DNA of 64,000 bases from Paenibacillus radicis (ex Xue et al. 2023). Lineage in GTDB: Bacteria > Bacillota > Bacilli > Paenibacillales > NBRC-103111. Positions 8,235 to 16,415 of the stretch are shown piece after piece (the first letter of the stretch is position 1; each line of letters starts with the position of its first letter). The position numbers were made by a program, and so were the translations under genes. The notes below the pieces were generated by a model that ran no database searches, was not told the DNA's origin, and saw only the letters and a program-made list of their open reading frames with translations. Location of the stretch: the NCBI RefSeq assembly GCF_024722015.1, contig NZ_JANQBD010000001.1:372001-436000 (forward strand), read 5' to 3'.

Positions 8235-8359
8235 TGTATTGCACCGCCTTTAGTCAATTTGTTTGGGCAACTTACTGCCCTCTCACTGCTTACAACCACT
8301 TATAGCACGATGTTTATCCCCTGTCAACGAACGTTTTATTAATTAACACCTTATTCCAT

Positions 8360-8388
8360 TTTACATTTATTACTAAAAGTGATATCAT
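8360..8388 (+). promoter_or_regulatory. Probable promoter of the SPFH gene
   Basis: TTTACA, 17-nt spacer, TATCAT, 44 nt before the ATG. I did not find the TGAAAC/CGT sigma-W pattern seen at some Bacillus SPFH genes. Confidence 0.5.
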
Positions 8389-8431
8389 TTAAATATCAAA
8401 ACGATATACTATACAAAAAGGAGTGTTCAGT

Positions 8432-9274
8432 ATGAAAGAACAAAAAGCTTGGTCCTTTAACGGCTTCCTTGGTTTGTTGTTAATCTTGGTTGTAATAGCT
8501 CTCTCTGCTTTCTTACTTGTCAAAGAGATGGTATTCCTAGGCATTATTCTTCTCATTATTGGAGTAGTCCTGGCAACAGGAATTACAGTCGCACAACCGA
8601 ATCAAGCTATAGTTGTTAATTTCTTTGGAAGCTATATCGGTACAATAAGAGAAAGCGGCCTTTGGCTGGTCATTCCCTTCTCCATTCGCAAATCCGTTTC
8701 CTTAAGGGTTCGCAACTTCAACAGCGTCAAGCTTAAAGTTAATGACATAGAAGGCAATCCGATTGAAATTGCCGCAGTTGTTGTATTCCGCGTAGTTGAT
8801 TCGGCCAAAGCGATGTTCGATGTAGATAAGTATGAACAGTTCGTTGAAATTCAAAGCGAAACGGCACTTCGTCATGTTGCTAACAAGTACCCTTATGATG
8901 TGTTTGAAGGGGAAGGATATTCATTACGCAGCAATTCCGAGGAAATTGCGCTTGAGCTGAGCCGCGAGCTGCAGGAGAGATTATCTGTAGCCGGTGTTGA
9001 GGTTATGGAAGCAAGATTAACTCACCTGGCTTATTCAACTGAAATTGCCAGTGCCATGCTTCAGCGTCAACAGGCTGCGGCCATTATCTCCGCGCGTTCC
9101 AAAATTGTTGAAGGCGCCGTGGGAATGGTTCAGCTGGCCATCGCCCAAATCGAGCAGGACGGCATCGTAGTTCTCGACGAGGAGCGCAAGGCCGCTATGA
9201 TCAACAACTTGATGGTTGCCATCGTCTCTGATCGTTCCGCCAGCCCTGTTATCAACACAGGCAGTCTTTATTAA
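8432..9274 (+). CDS. SPFH/Band 7 membrane scaffold protein
   Basis: 280 residues. Two membrane segments at about 11-30 and 34-52 are followed by the SPFH/Band 7 domain (about 53-250, with QAIVVNFFGSYIGT at its start) and a helical C-terminal part with RQQAAAIISARSKIV. Such proteins oligomerise in membrane microdomains and organise other membrane proteins. The ATG at 8432 is preferred: AAAAGGAG lies 8 nt upstream, while the GTG at 8423 overlaps that site. A ribbon-helix-helix gene follows after 11 nt, so the two are probably co-expressed. Confidence 0.85.
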   Translation: MKEQKAWSFNGFLGLLLILVVIALSAFLLVKEMVFLGIILLIIGVVLATGITVAQPNQAIVVNFFGSYIGTIRESGLWLVIPFSIRKSVSLRVRNFNSVKLKVNDIEGNPIEIAAVVVFRVVDSAKAMFDVDKYEQFVEIQSETALRHVANKYPYDVFEGEGYSLRSNSEEIALELSRELQERLSVAGVEVMEARLTHLAYSTEIASAMLQRQQAAAIISARSKIVEGAVGMVQLAIAQIEQDGIVVLDEERKAAMINNLMVAIVSDRSASPVINTGSLY

Positions 9275-9285
9275 GCTGAGCCCTC

Positions 9286-9489
9286 ATGGCAGCCAAGAAA
9301 AACTTTGCTCTGCGGTTGGACCCGAAGCTATACGAAGCGCTGGAACGATGGGCTGATGATGAGTTTCGCAGTGTCAACGGACATATCGAATTTCTGCTGC
9401 GTGAAGCGGCATCTCGTGCAGGTCGACTGCCCGGCCCACGTCCTCCCGGTATTGCAGAAATAGAAAGCCGGGATAAGTTAAAGGAATAG
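9286..9489 (+). CDS. Arc-like ribbon-helix-helix protein
   Basis: 67 residues. The first 45 look like an Arc/MetJ-type ribbon-helix-helix: a short strand (NFALRLD), then PKLYEALERWADDEFRSVN and a second helix. A Pro/Gly-rich tail follows. Such proteins bind DNA as dimers and are often antitoxins, but no toxin gene is next to it. Its close coupling to the SPFH gene suggests autoregulation or a role linked to that protein. The ribosome site is weak, which agrees with coupling to the upstream stop codon. Confidence 0.7.
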   Translation: MAAKKNFALRLDPKLYEALERWADDEFRSVNGHIEFLLREAASRAGRLPGPRPPGIAEIESRDKLKE

Positions 9490-9519
9490 CTCGGGTAAAC
9501 CTCTCAGAACCTCCAACCG

Positions 9520-9576
9520 CATCTTCATAAGAAAAAAGCCTGATCCGGCGGAATCAGGCTTTTTCTTATGAAGATG
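9520..9576. terminator. Unusually long bidirectional terminator hairpin
   Basis: 24-bp arms with a single bulged A and an 8-nt loop. The core GCCTGAT/ATCAGGC is flanked by A/T tracts and extended by CATCTTCATAAG / CTTATGAAGATG. It serves both the rightward SPFH-RHH pair and the leftward lipoprotein gene. Confidence 0.85.
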
Positions 9577-9627
9577 TCTCCAAAATATTTCTATTTACAT
9601 GTAATGAATTCCATTTTTCAGGGCAGA

Positions 9628-11208
9628 CTAATCACGTGTGATAGTTACCATCTGCAGTTCCTGATCCCAATTAACTTTGGCACCCATGCTCTCGGCAATG
9701 AAACGAATCGGCACATAAGTGGAGCCGTTAGTAAGCTCGGATTCCTTCTCAAGCATTTTGATCATTCCATTCACGGTTGCTTGCTTGCTTCCGACATTCA
9801 GATTGATCACTACACCGCTCACAAGGTCGGTGATCGTTACTTTTTGTGTAGCTTGTTCCCATGCCACATCTGCATCCAGCTGTTCGACCACAAAACGAAC
9901 GGGAACCATTATCGTACCATTGCTGTTGTATGGCTTGGAGGAATCTCCAACATAATCATCATGACTTTCCATAAGCATATTGATTTCTTTTTTCGTAATA
10001 TTAATATCCTCTTTAAGTAAAGTGTACAGTTTGGACTTAGGGTCCACAATAGAAATGATTCTGCCTGGCTTGCCCAGCGTCGTAAGCTCTAATTGTCCCT
10101 TGGAAGTATCAATCTTGTCAGCTGCTACAGGCTTGTTTATATCCCAGACCTCACTGGTAGTATTGATCTTGATCCCTTTGACAGCGCTTGTGCTATCAGA
10201 TATTGAGAAGCCCAGCTCCATATTGGATTTGCGTACCGTCTGCTCACTGTCAACGAATAAATCCATCTTCAAGTACTGCGAGTCACTTAATATCTTGCTC
10301 ACATTTTCTCCGCCAGGGGAACTCATTAATTCTTGTACGGATTTATCATAATTATCAAGCATTTGTTTCAAATAAGTTTGAATGGCTGTAAAAGAAAATT
10401 CGATAGCAAGTGTCCGGTTGTTAAGGAAAGGTGCTATAGTGTCGTTAAAAGGGTTGCCCTCTTGGCTGTTTTCCTTCATCGTTTGCTTCATAATTGGAGC
10501 GTAAAGATCATAAATTTGTCCAAGCAGCTCTTTCAATCCTTTTTCATCAGCGAGCACATTCGTTAAGAACCCTTTTACAAGCTCCAGCAAGTCGCCGCCT
10601 TTAATTTCCAAATGGATGTCTTTACCCTTTAAGTTTTCATTATGAATAGTTGCTTTACCGTCATTAACGGTAATTGTTTTGGGATTTGGCGCAACGCCTA
10701 CAAAATAAGACACAATAGAAGGTGCGAATTCCGTTGCTCTTTTACGTAAATCATTGAATTGCTGCTCCAGCTCCTGAGACAAACTTTCTTTAAACTGTTG
10801 CATGCCAGCCATGTTGGTTTGTATAAAAATAGGCTTTTTAGCACCTTCAATTAAGATAACATACCCATCATCACTCATGGATACTTGGAACGGAATTTGT
10901 CCCTTCTTGTATTCGAATACGCCTTTTGCTGAATAATGGGTAAGATCCTGCTGCTTGATATCCGTTAAAGTAAGATTAACTTTGCTGAACAGGTCGAGCA
11001 TCTTTTGTTCGTCCGCTGTTGGTGTAACAGATGAATTTGGCGTGATCTCCACCGTGAACGATTGTGTTCCTTGCACTGATTTTACGTTGACTCCGTTTTG
11101 GAAGACCTTGTTCAGATCCAATCCGTTAACCGGCTGACAGCCTGCAAGCACAATCAGCATTACAACTAGAAAAAGAGATATCCATGTTAGTTTATTCCTG
11201 TTATTCAT
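9628..11208 (-). CDS. Lipoprotein with C-terminal copper amine oxidase-like stalk domain
   Basis: 526 residues. A lipoprotein signal ends in LAGC (Cys24), so it is anchored on the outer face of the membrane. A long middle part of unknown fold follows. Residues about 415-526 match the copper amine oxidase N-terminal (stalk) domain common in secreted Paenibacillus proteins, with two repeats of MVPVRF / YVPIRF and WEQATQKVTITD-like segments. The stalk domain lacks catalytic residues and probably serves binding or assembly. Monocistronic, ending in a strong bidirectional terminator. Confidence 0.75.
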   Translation of the reverse strand: MNNRNKLTWISLFLVVMLIVLAGCQPVNGLDLNKVFQNGVNVKSVQGTQSFTVEITPNSSVTPTADEQKMLDLFSKVNLTLTDIKQQDLTHYSAKGVFEYKKGQIPFQVSMSDDGYVILIEGAKKPIFIQTNMAGMQQFKESLSQELEQQFNDLRKRATEFAPSIVSYFVGVAPNPKTITVNDGKATIHNENLKGKDIHLEIKGGDLLELVKGFLTNVLADEKGLKELLGQIYDLYAPIMKQTMKENSQEGNPFNDTIAPFLNNRTLAIEFSFTAIQTYLKQMLDNYDKSVQELMSSPGGENVSKILSDSQYLKMDLFVDSEQTVRKSNMELGFSISDSTSAVKGIKINTTSEVWDINKPVAADKIDTSKGQLELTTLGKPGRIISIVDPKSKLYTLLKEDINITKKEINMLMESHDDYVGDSSKPYNSNGTIMVPVRFVVEQLDADVAWEQATQKVTITDLVSGVVINLNVGSKQATVNGMIKMLEKESELTNGSTYVPIRFIAESMGAKVNWDQELQMVTITRD

Positions 11209-11386
11209 TGCTTACCTCCATAAATTAAAAGAATAAGTACGAGTTTGCTTCCGCATAGATATATACGTTCGGATTAGTAAAATGTTTCCTTATAGCTACA
11301 TAAATTAATTACGACAGTCATTTCGATAGTCCTTTTTTCAAATAAATAAAAACCTAATCCTTTACGTTAAGGGGTTGATCCGATTA

Positions 11387-12676
11387 ATGGGTGATGGGGG
11401 ATTTCGCTGGAATGGGATGGATTTGCTGCAAAAGCTAACCGAAATTCCGCAGGAGCTTGTTCATTGGGTGAAGGGGAAAACAGCCACCTTGTTGTATGAG
11501 AGCAGTCAATTAAACTCTATGCAAGGAATTCATATCCAGCATAAGCATGTCGCGGCTCTACGGACGCTTATTAAAAATATGCACGAGCCCGCAATTGGAC
11601 CTGTTAAGGGCGGTACTGTAGCTTCTGTAACTTCTCTAACTGCCTCAGATCAAGCTTTGGTTCAGCGTATCCGTGAAGACACTGCCCACCATAACCGAAA
11701 TAATTTAACAAGAACATCAGCCTACTTGAACATGTTCAAGTCTCATCCAGAGCTTCATTGGGCTTTTCTAGCACATATGGTGTCACGCAATGGCGGCTGG
11801 AATATGACCGATCTCCGAGGCGAGATGCTTCCTTATTTGCTTAACGAAGCCCAAATCGGGAATGTGTTTGCTCTGCTGGAGCGTGCCAATGGCCTTATCT
11901 TTCATGATGCTTATCCTCAGCTCTTGCTCTACTCTGCCAGCAGAAGAGCAGCCTCGCCGCTCTTTTATTTACTCCCCCATCTACAGGTTTCAGTTTTTAT
12001 GCGCCCAGTCTGGGAATTGTTCTGGGTACAATCGGATTCCGCGCTTCTGACTCAAGCTCTAATCGTAAATGAGCAGCACTATATAGAACAGCGGATTATT
12101 CAGCATCCCACGTATCGTGATCTGGTCCTTAACACGTTGTTTTTCAATGCCCAGTCCTTGCTTCAGCTCAATCAAGTCGTGCTTCCTTATGTAGATGGAA
12201 ATAAAATGCACTTGGCCGGTCTTATCTTGGAAAATTTCAAAAATTTGTTTGAACGAATTGAAACGGGAAAAAAGCTGTATGCAATTTTATTCGGGGTTCC
12301 TGTTGTTTATGAAGGAGCAAAGCGGTTTGCCAACAGCAGGCTTCATACCGCCTCAAGAGCGGATTACTGGCCGCAGCTGTTCTCCTCTGTTCGCCAAACA
12401 GCGCCTGTCCCAAGAGGCCTGCTCAAGGAAAGACTTGACGGCTGCAGACTGAAACCCGGCGCTTCGCCACTGTATAGCCCGAAATTGGCCTATGCCTGGC
12501 ATAACTATGCCGTAGACCCGCCAGAACCAGGCGATTGGTTTGAACATGACAGAGGACGCTGCTTAAGCTATCTTGCTTCAGTTCAGCCACCCTTTTCATT
12601 CGAGATGACCCATGAGCATTGCCTGGGCTTGAACAAAATCGAGCTGGCCGTGCTGGCTGGAGATATATGGAAATAA
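11387..12676 (+). CDS. DUF2515 family protein (YppC-like)
   Basis: 429 residues. The hallmark is the block NNLTRTSAY, HPELHW and AHMVSRNGGWNMTDL near residues 105-145, typical of the DUF2515/YppC family of Bacillales. The function is unknown. No signal peptide or membrane helix is seen. The ATG at 11387 is chosen, with AAGGGG 12 nt upstream; the TTG at 11375 sits directly on that site. It converges with the MarR gene, whose end is 3 nt away. Confidence 0.75.
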   Translation: MGDGGFRWNGMDLLQKLTEIPQELVHWVKGKTATLLYESSQLNSMQGIHIQHKHVAALRTLIKNMHEPAIGPVKGGTVASVTSLTASDQALVQRIREDTAHHNRNNLTRTSAYLNMFKSHPELHWAFLAHMVSRNGGWNMTDLRGEMLPYLLNEAQIGNVFALLERANGLIFHDAYPQLLLYSASRRAASPLFYLLPHLQVSVFMRPVWELFWVQSDSALLTQALIVNEQHYIEQRIIQHPTYRDLVLNTLFFNAQSLLQLNQVVLPYVDGNKMHLAGLILENFKNLFERIETGKKLYAILFGVPVVYEGAKRFANSRLHTASRADYWPQLFSSVRQTAPVPRGLLKERLDGCRLKPGASPLYSPKLAYAWHNYAVDPPEPGDWFEHDRGRCLSYLASVQPPFSFEMTHEHCLGLNKIELAVLAGDIWK

Positions 12677-12678
12677 GC

Positions 12679-13152
12679 TTACCATACCGGTCGGAACCGC
12701 GGAGGCGTCTTACCGTCTCCTGAGGACATGACGAGGCGTCTCAAGTCCAACCGAAGCATGTCCACTCGCTCGACTCCCAGGAGGCTTGTCCAACGTTGTT
12801 CCATTTCGCTAAAGATACTTTCTGTAGCCCTTACACAAGCCCAGCCGCGCTCACTTAGAACAACGAGCTTGCCTCTCCCGTCCTGCGGAAGCGGCTGCCT
12901 TGCAACATATCCTTTTCGCTCCAAATAATCGATCATTTGGCTTGCAGCTTGTTTAGAAATGCCTAGATGCTCGGCCACTTCATTGCCTGTAGCTCCTCTT
13001 GCCGCTATGCGTTGAAAGAGAAAGCCGTGAGCTGGCCTGACATCATCGAAGTCCATCCCTGCCAACCGTTGGTGCAGCTCATCGATTACAACACTAAACG
13101 AAAGCCCAAGAAGAATTGCAAGCTCATAGCTTCCTGAAGATGATTCTGCCAT
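12679..13152 (-). CDS. MarR family transcriptional regulator
   Basis: 157 residues. A winged helix-turn-helix spans about 50-110 (ATGNEVAEHLGISKQAASQMI, then a wing with DGRGKLVVLSERG) between the dimerising helices. MarR proteins repress nearby genes and release DNA when a phenolic or oxidant ligand binds. Two near-identical palindromes lie in the gap to the divergent SnoaL-like gene, so it probably controls itself and that gene. Confidence 0.85.
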   Translation of the reverse strand: MAESSSGSYELAILLGLSFSVVIDELHQRLAGMDFDDVRPAHGFLFQRIAARGATGNEVAEHLGISKQAASQMIDYLERKGYVARQPLPQDGRGKLVVLSERGWACVRATESIFSEMEQRWTSLLGVERVDMLRLDLRRLVMSSGDGKTPPRFRPVW

Positions 13153-13188
13153 TGTTAGTTACCTCCTGTATTAATAAACTTTAATTTT

Positions 13189-13207
13189 TAGTCAATTAAG
13201 TTGACAA
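13189..13207. promoter_or_regulatory. MarR-type operator, site 1
   Basis: TAGTCAA-N5-TTGACAA, an inverted repeat of 7-bp arms (5 of 7 paired), 37 bp from the MarR start codon. It shares its left arm and centre (TTAAG) with site 2. Confidence 0.65.
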
Positions 13208-13237
13208 TTTCCCCAAACCATTATACCATAAAACATA

Positions 13238-13256
13238 TAGTCAATTAAGTTGACTA
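13238..13256. promoter_or_regulatory. MarR-type operator, site 2
   Basis: A perfect inverted repeat TAGTCAA-N5-TTGACTA, centred 49 bp (nearly five helical turns) from site 1 and 51 bp before the SnoaL-like start. The pair is well placed to repress both divergent genes. Confidence 0.72.
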
Positions 13257-13306
13257 AATTTACGAATCACTCCAGCTTGTGAGTGATCATTCAGGAGGAA
13301 TTATCC

Positions 13307-13753
13307 ATGTTAGCTGCAAAAGAGCAAATGAATGTAGAAACCGTTCGTTCCTTTATCGAACGCTTTTGGAACAAACAGGAATTGAACTGCACCAAGGAAT
13401 TTCTTACAGAGGATTACCGGGATCATGCATATACCCCCAATTCGGTCGAAGGTTTAGAACAAATGGGCCGCATATTGAACAGCGCCTTTTCCCGCCAACA
13501 ATCCATGATCCAGGAGATAATCGCCCAAGGGGATAAGGTAATGGTACGAATGGTTCTCCACGGCGAGCACAGCGGCACATTCCGCGGCACCGCTCCAACC
13601 GGCAATTCTGTTGAAGCAACCGTCTACCGTGAGTACCGTCTGGTTGATGGAAAAATTGCCGAGCATTGGGCCTTGTTCGACACAGCTGCACTGCTGCAGC
13701 AGATTGGCGCCCAGCTCAGCATAGACAATGCTTGTAAAATTAAACGAGACTAA
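13307..13753 (+). CDS. SnoaL-like / ester cyclase family protein
   Basis: 148 residues with the NTF2-like SnoaL pattern: VRSFIERFWN at the start, DYRDHAYTP, then the barrel end RLVDGKIAEHWALFD. Members include polyketide cyclases and many proteins of unknown role. The ATG at 13307 has AGGAGG 8 nt upstream. It is divergent from a MarR gene, with shared operators between them, so the gene is probably induced by the MarR ligand. Confidence 0.78.
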   Translation: MLAAKEQMNVETVRSFIERFWNKQELNCTKEFLTEDYRDHAYTPNSVEGLEQMGRILNSAFSRQQSMIQEIIAQGDKVMVRMVLHGEHSGTFRGTAPTGNSVEATVYREYRLVDGKIAEHWALFDTAALLQQIGAQLSIDNACKIKRD

Positions 13754-13811
13754 TTGTAAGCTGGATGAAGGGTAATCTTAATGGGAAGGTTACTACGGGA
13801 GGTGAGGTTCC

Positions 13812-14039
13812 TTGCAAACAGATACTTCAAAGCCTGAGCTGTTCCCTGTGCCCGTCTGGAGATGCAGAAGCAAGGATTGTAAGGCGTGGGTGCGGGAAGA
13901 ACTGACTTCTTCCCCGTCTCCTGAATGCCCCTTGTGCAATGAATCGATGATCCGCAGCGTCAAGCATTTGCCCAAGCTGGTGAAAAAGCACACCGCTGTG
14001 AAAAAAAAGAAACCCGAAGACACGCTCTGGGTTCACTAG
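13812..14039 (+). CDS. ydjO: YdjO-like cold-inducible zinc-ribbon protein
   Basis: 75 residues. Two CxxxxC/CxxC type pairs (CRSKDC and CPLC) form a small zinc ribbon: VWRCRSKDCKAW then CPLCNESM, as in B. subtilis YdjO. A lysine-rich tail follows. YdjO is cold-induced in B. subtilis but its function is unknown. A TTG start with GGGAGGTG 7 nt upstream is used; no ATG is available at the N-terminus. Confidence 0.78.
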   Translation: MQTDTSKPELFPVPVWRCRSKDCKAWVREELTSSPSPECPLCNESMIRSVKHLPKLVKKHTAVKKKKPEDTLWVH

Positions 14040-14054
14040 ACCTTATTCTTCTTG

Positions 14055-14075
14055 GCTGCTTAAAGCAGCTTTTTT
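14055..14075 (+). terminator. Terminator after ydjO
   Basis: GCTGC / GCAGC stem with a TTAAA loop and a T6 tail. Confidence 0.7.
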
Positions 14076-14091
14076 ATGCATATCCAAATAC

Positions 14092-14859
14092 TTACAAAAT
14101 CCATTTCTCCACTGCGTAAGCAATACCGTCCTCATGCAGCGGTTTGGTAACGAATCTTGCTTTCTCCTTCAGCTCCTCGCACGCATTCCCCATCGCAATA
14201 CCGGTACCTACAGATTCGATTAGCTCCAAATCGTTAAGCCCGTCGCCAAAAGCGGCAACTTCGCTCGGATCAAGGTCAAGATGGTCCAGCAGCTTCTGAA
14301 GGCCCACTGCTTTATTCATCCCATTGGGATTAATATCCACTGCCCATGGACGCCACCGATGAATGTAGTAGCTGTTTTTGTATTCTTGGAGATAGCTTGC
14401 CTCATCCTGTTCTTCACAAAAAATAATGCACTGATATATATCAGGAACCTCGTCATTATCCTGCAGCAGCACAGGCTCCATGAATCCAATCTCCTGCTGT
14501 GCCTGACGGAAGTACTCCGAGTCCTTCTTATTGGTGAACATAAGCTCAGAGCCGTATAAAATTAAGGTATGATTCAATCGTTTGGCCTCCTGAAGCCATC
14601 CGATTATCGTTTCATTGGGAAATGCGTTTCCGTAAACGGTCTTACCCTGGTGGCCAATGTGACTGCCATTGCATGTCACGGCCCAATCAATAGCAAGCTC
14701 CTTCCACAGTGATTGCATCTCATACTCACTGCGTCCTGTGCATAAGGCCAATGCGATTCCTTGCTCCTTCAATTTAAGCAATGCTGTTCGTGTGGATTCC
14801 GGCAAATAATCCCGATCCCTTAAAGTTCCATCCACATCGAATGCCGCTAACTTAATCAT
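14092..14859 (-). CDS. HAD-IIB (Cof-type) phosphatase
   Basis: 255 residues. HAD motif I is DVDGTL (8-13), followed by motif II in ALCTGRS (about 39-45) and the C-terminal DGLNDLEL motif IV. The cap is of the Cof type. These cytoplasmic enzymes remove phosphate from sugar phosphates, flavin precursors or nucleotides; the substrate is not readable here. A second member of the same family lies at 25474. The start has GAGGTG upstream. It probably forms its own unit. Confidence 0.85.
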   Translation of the reverse strand: MIKLAAFDVDGTLRDRDYLPESTRTALLKLKEQGIALALCTGRSEYEMQSLWKELAIDWAVTCNGSHIGHQGKTVYGNAFPNETIIGWLQEAKRLNHTLILYGSELMFTNKKDSEYFRQAQQEIGFMEPVLLQDNDEVPDIYQCIIFCEEQDEASYLQEYKNSYYIHRWRPWAVDINPNGMNKAVGLQKLLDHLDLDPSEVAAFGDGLNDLELIESVGTGIAMGNACEELKEKARFVTKPLHEDGIAYAVEKWIL

Positions 14860-14961
14860 CCTCTGTCACCTCATTTATGTATTCTGCCTTTATTATAGCA
14901 GAGGGCATTCCATTTGTGGGACAAGGATTAACATACGGGAAACTCATGGTTATAAAGCTGT

Positions 14962-14999
14962 AAAAAGCCATCCAGCCCCTAAGGACTAAATGGCTTCTG
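14962..14999 (-). terminator. Terminator after the first sugar-binding lipoprotein gene
   Basis: AAGCCAT / ATGGCTT arms with a GTCC/GGGG inner pairing and a T5 tail on the minus strand, just beyond the stop codon. Confidence 0.75.
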
Positions 15000-15002
15000 C
15001 TA

Positions 15003-16325
15003 TTACTTAATTTCTTTGCCGAGCTTTTCAACTTCGTCCCAAGCTTTTTCCGGTGTAAGCTTGCCAAACATAATCTGCTGTACAAGGTTCGTATACTCCT
15101 TCTCAAACTTGTCCCAGCCTCCTTTTAAGCCTGGACCCGGGTAGAAGGTTTGTCCGTCAACAGCAGTCTTGTTATTCAATTCAATTCCCACTTTGTCCGC
15201 TGGGGAAAATTTCGATTCCAAGCCGCTGACAATCTTTTTGGAAACAGGAACGCCGCGGGATGTCCCTAATATATCGGCTGCTTCCGGATCATTGATGAAC
15301 CAGTCTATAAATCGCTTGGCTTCATCCGCGCTTTTCGTATCCGGGCTAATGCTCCAGTACATAGAAGCTTTTAACCAACCGCCGCCTTGCTTATCCTTCG
15401 GAGCCGTTACCAGAGCCAACTGTCCAGGCTTCAGCGCATCAAATCCTGTAAACTCTGCGGAATGGGAATCTCTGAGCAATATTTTATCCTGAACCAACAG
15501 GTCAAGCTTGGCATCCAGCTTTTTGTCCGACACGTTGACATCAGCAGGTGCTACAATGCCAGCCGCTCGCATTTCAGCAAATTTGTTCATCCACTCCAGC
15601 CATGTCGCTTTATCAAAATTAAATTTGCCATCCGCACGCGGCCAGCCTTTTCCTTTAGACAATTGATACGCATCATAAAAGCCATTTTCTACCGTAAAGT
15701 CTTTAATCACATATTTATCCTTGTCCAGCTTAGCCTTTGCATCCTTGGCGAATTTAAAAAATTCATCCCAAGTCCAGCCATGTTTAGGAGGAGTAATGCC
15801 CAGCTTCTCAACCGTTGCTTTGTTATAGACCATTCCAAAGGAATTATTTCCCAGAGGAATAGCAATCAGCTTGTCCTTATACTTGCCTGTGTTAAGCAGA
15901 GTCGGGTCGACATCCTTGGTATTGATCGCATTCGTTAGATCCATCAGCCGGTTTGTGCTTCCCCAATCGCTTATCCACGCTGCATCCGTCTGAATCACAT
16001 CCGGCAAATTACGCGCTGCGGCCATGGTTGACATTTTGTCCAGGTATCCGTCAAAGGCTTGGTATTCCGGTTCAAACGTGACATTCGGATTTTTTTTGGT
16101 ATATAAATCAAGCGCTTTCAATGTTGCGTCATGGCGTGCCTGAGACCCCCACCACATAATACGCAGCTTCACCGGCTTCTTGTCTGTTGCCGTATTCGCT
16201 GGGTTAGTGTTAGTAGAAGCCGCCGGCTGAGCTGGCTTAGCCTCCTCCTTGACGCCGCAGGCAGCCAAGGTGACAGCCAACATGGACGATAACCCGATTG
16301 CTAAAAGCTTGCGTGCAGATTCCAT
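15003..16325 (-). CDS. Extracellular sugar-binding lipoprotein (ABC importer 1)
   Basis: 440 residues of solute-binding protein family 1. A lipoprotein signal ends in LAAC, then a Thr/Ala/Pro-rich linker precedes the mature domain starting about VKLRIMWWG. It captures a sugar or oligosaccharide outside the cell for the two permeases at 19897-21689. The ATG at 16325 (MESARKLL) is chosen because AAAGGGG precedes it and it starts a proper signal; the longer frame adds a non-signal N-terminus. It comes last in the cluster, after the two-component genes. Confidence 0.88.
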   Translation of the reverse strand: MESARKLLAIGLSSMLAVTLAACGVKEEAKPAQPAASTNTNPANTATDKKPVKLRIMWWGSQARHDATLKALDLYTKKNPNVTFEPEYQAFDGYLDKMSTMAAARNLPDVIQTDAAWISDWGSTNRLMDLTNAINTKDVDPTLLNTGKYKDKLIAIPLGNNSFGMVYNKATVEKLGITPPKHGWTWDEFFKFAKDAKAKLDKDKYVIKDFTVENGFYDAYQLSKGKGWPRADGKFNFDKATWLEWMNKFAEMRAAGIVAPADVNVSDKKLDAKLDLLVQDKILLRDSHSAEFTGFDALKPGQLALVTAPKDKQGGGWLKASMYWSISPDTKSADEAKRFIDWFINDPEAADILGTSRGVPVSKKIVSGLESKFSPADKVGIELNNKTAVDGQTFYPGPGLKGGWDKFEKEYTNLVQQIMFGKLTPEKAWDEVEKLGKEIK

Positions 16326-16415
16326 ACGATTACCCCTTTCGGTTCTGTTCTTTTTAATAAGCTTATCGTACCAAGCAGCGAACCGATTGAGTAGAATAGA
16401 GATGCACAATTTATT

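Noticed and set aside
9286..9489. Toxin-antitoxin pair involving the RHH protein
   Set aside because: No toxin-like gene is adjacent; the upstream partner is an SPFH protein and the downstream gene is convergent.
15387..15938. 183-codon ORF opposite the first sugar-binding protein
   Set aside because: Shadow of a complete lipoprotein gene; no start signal.
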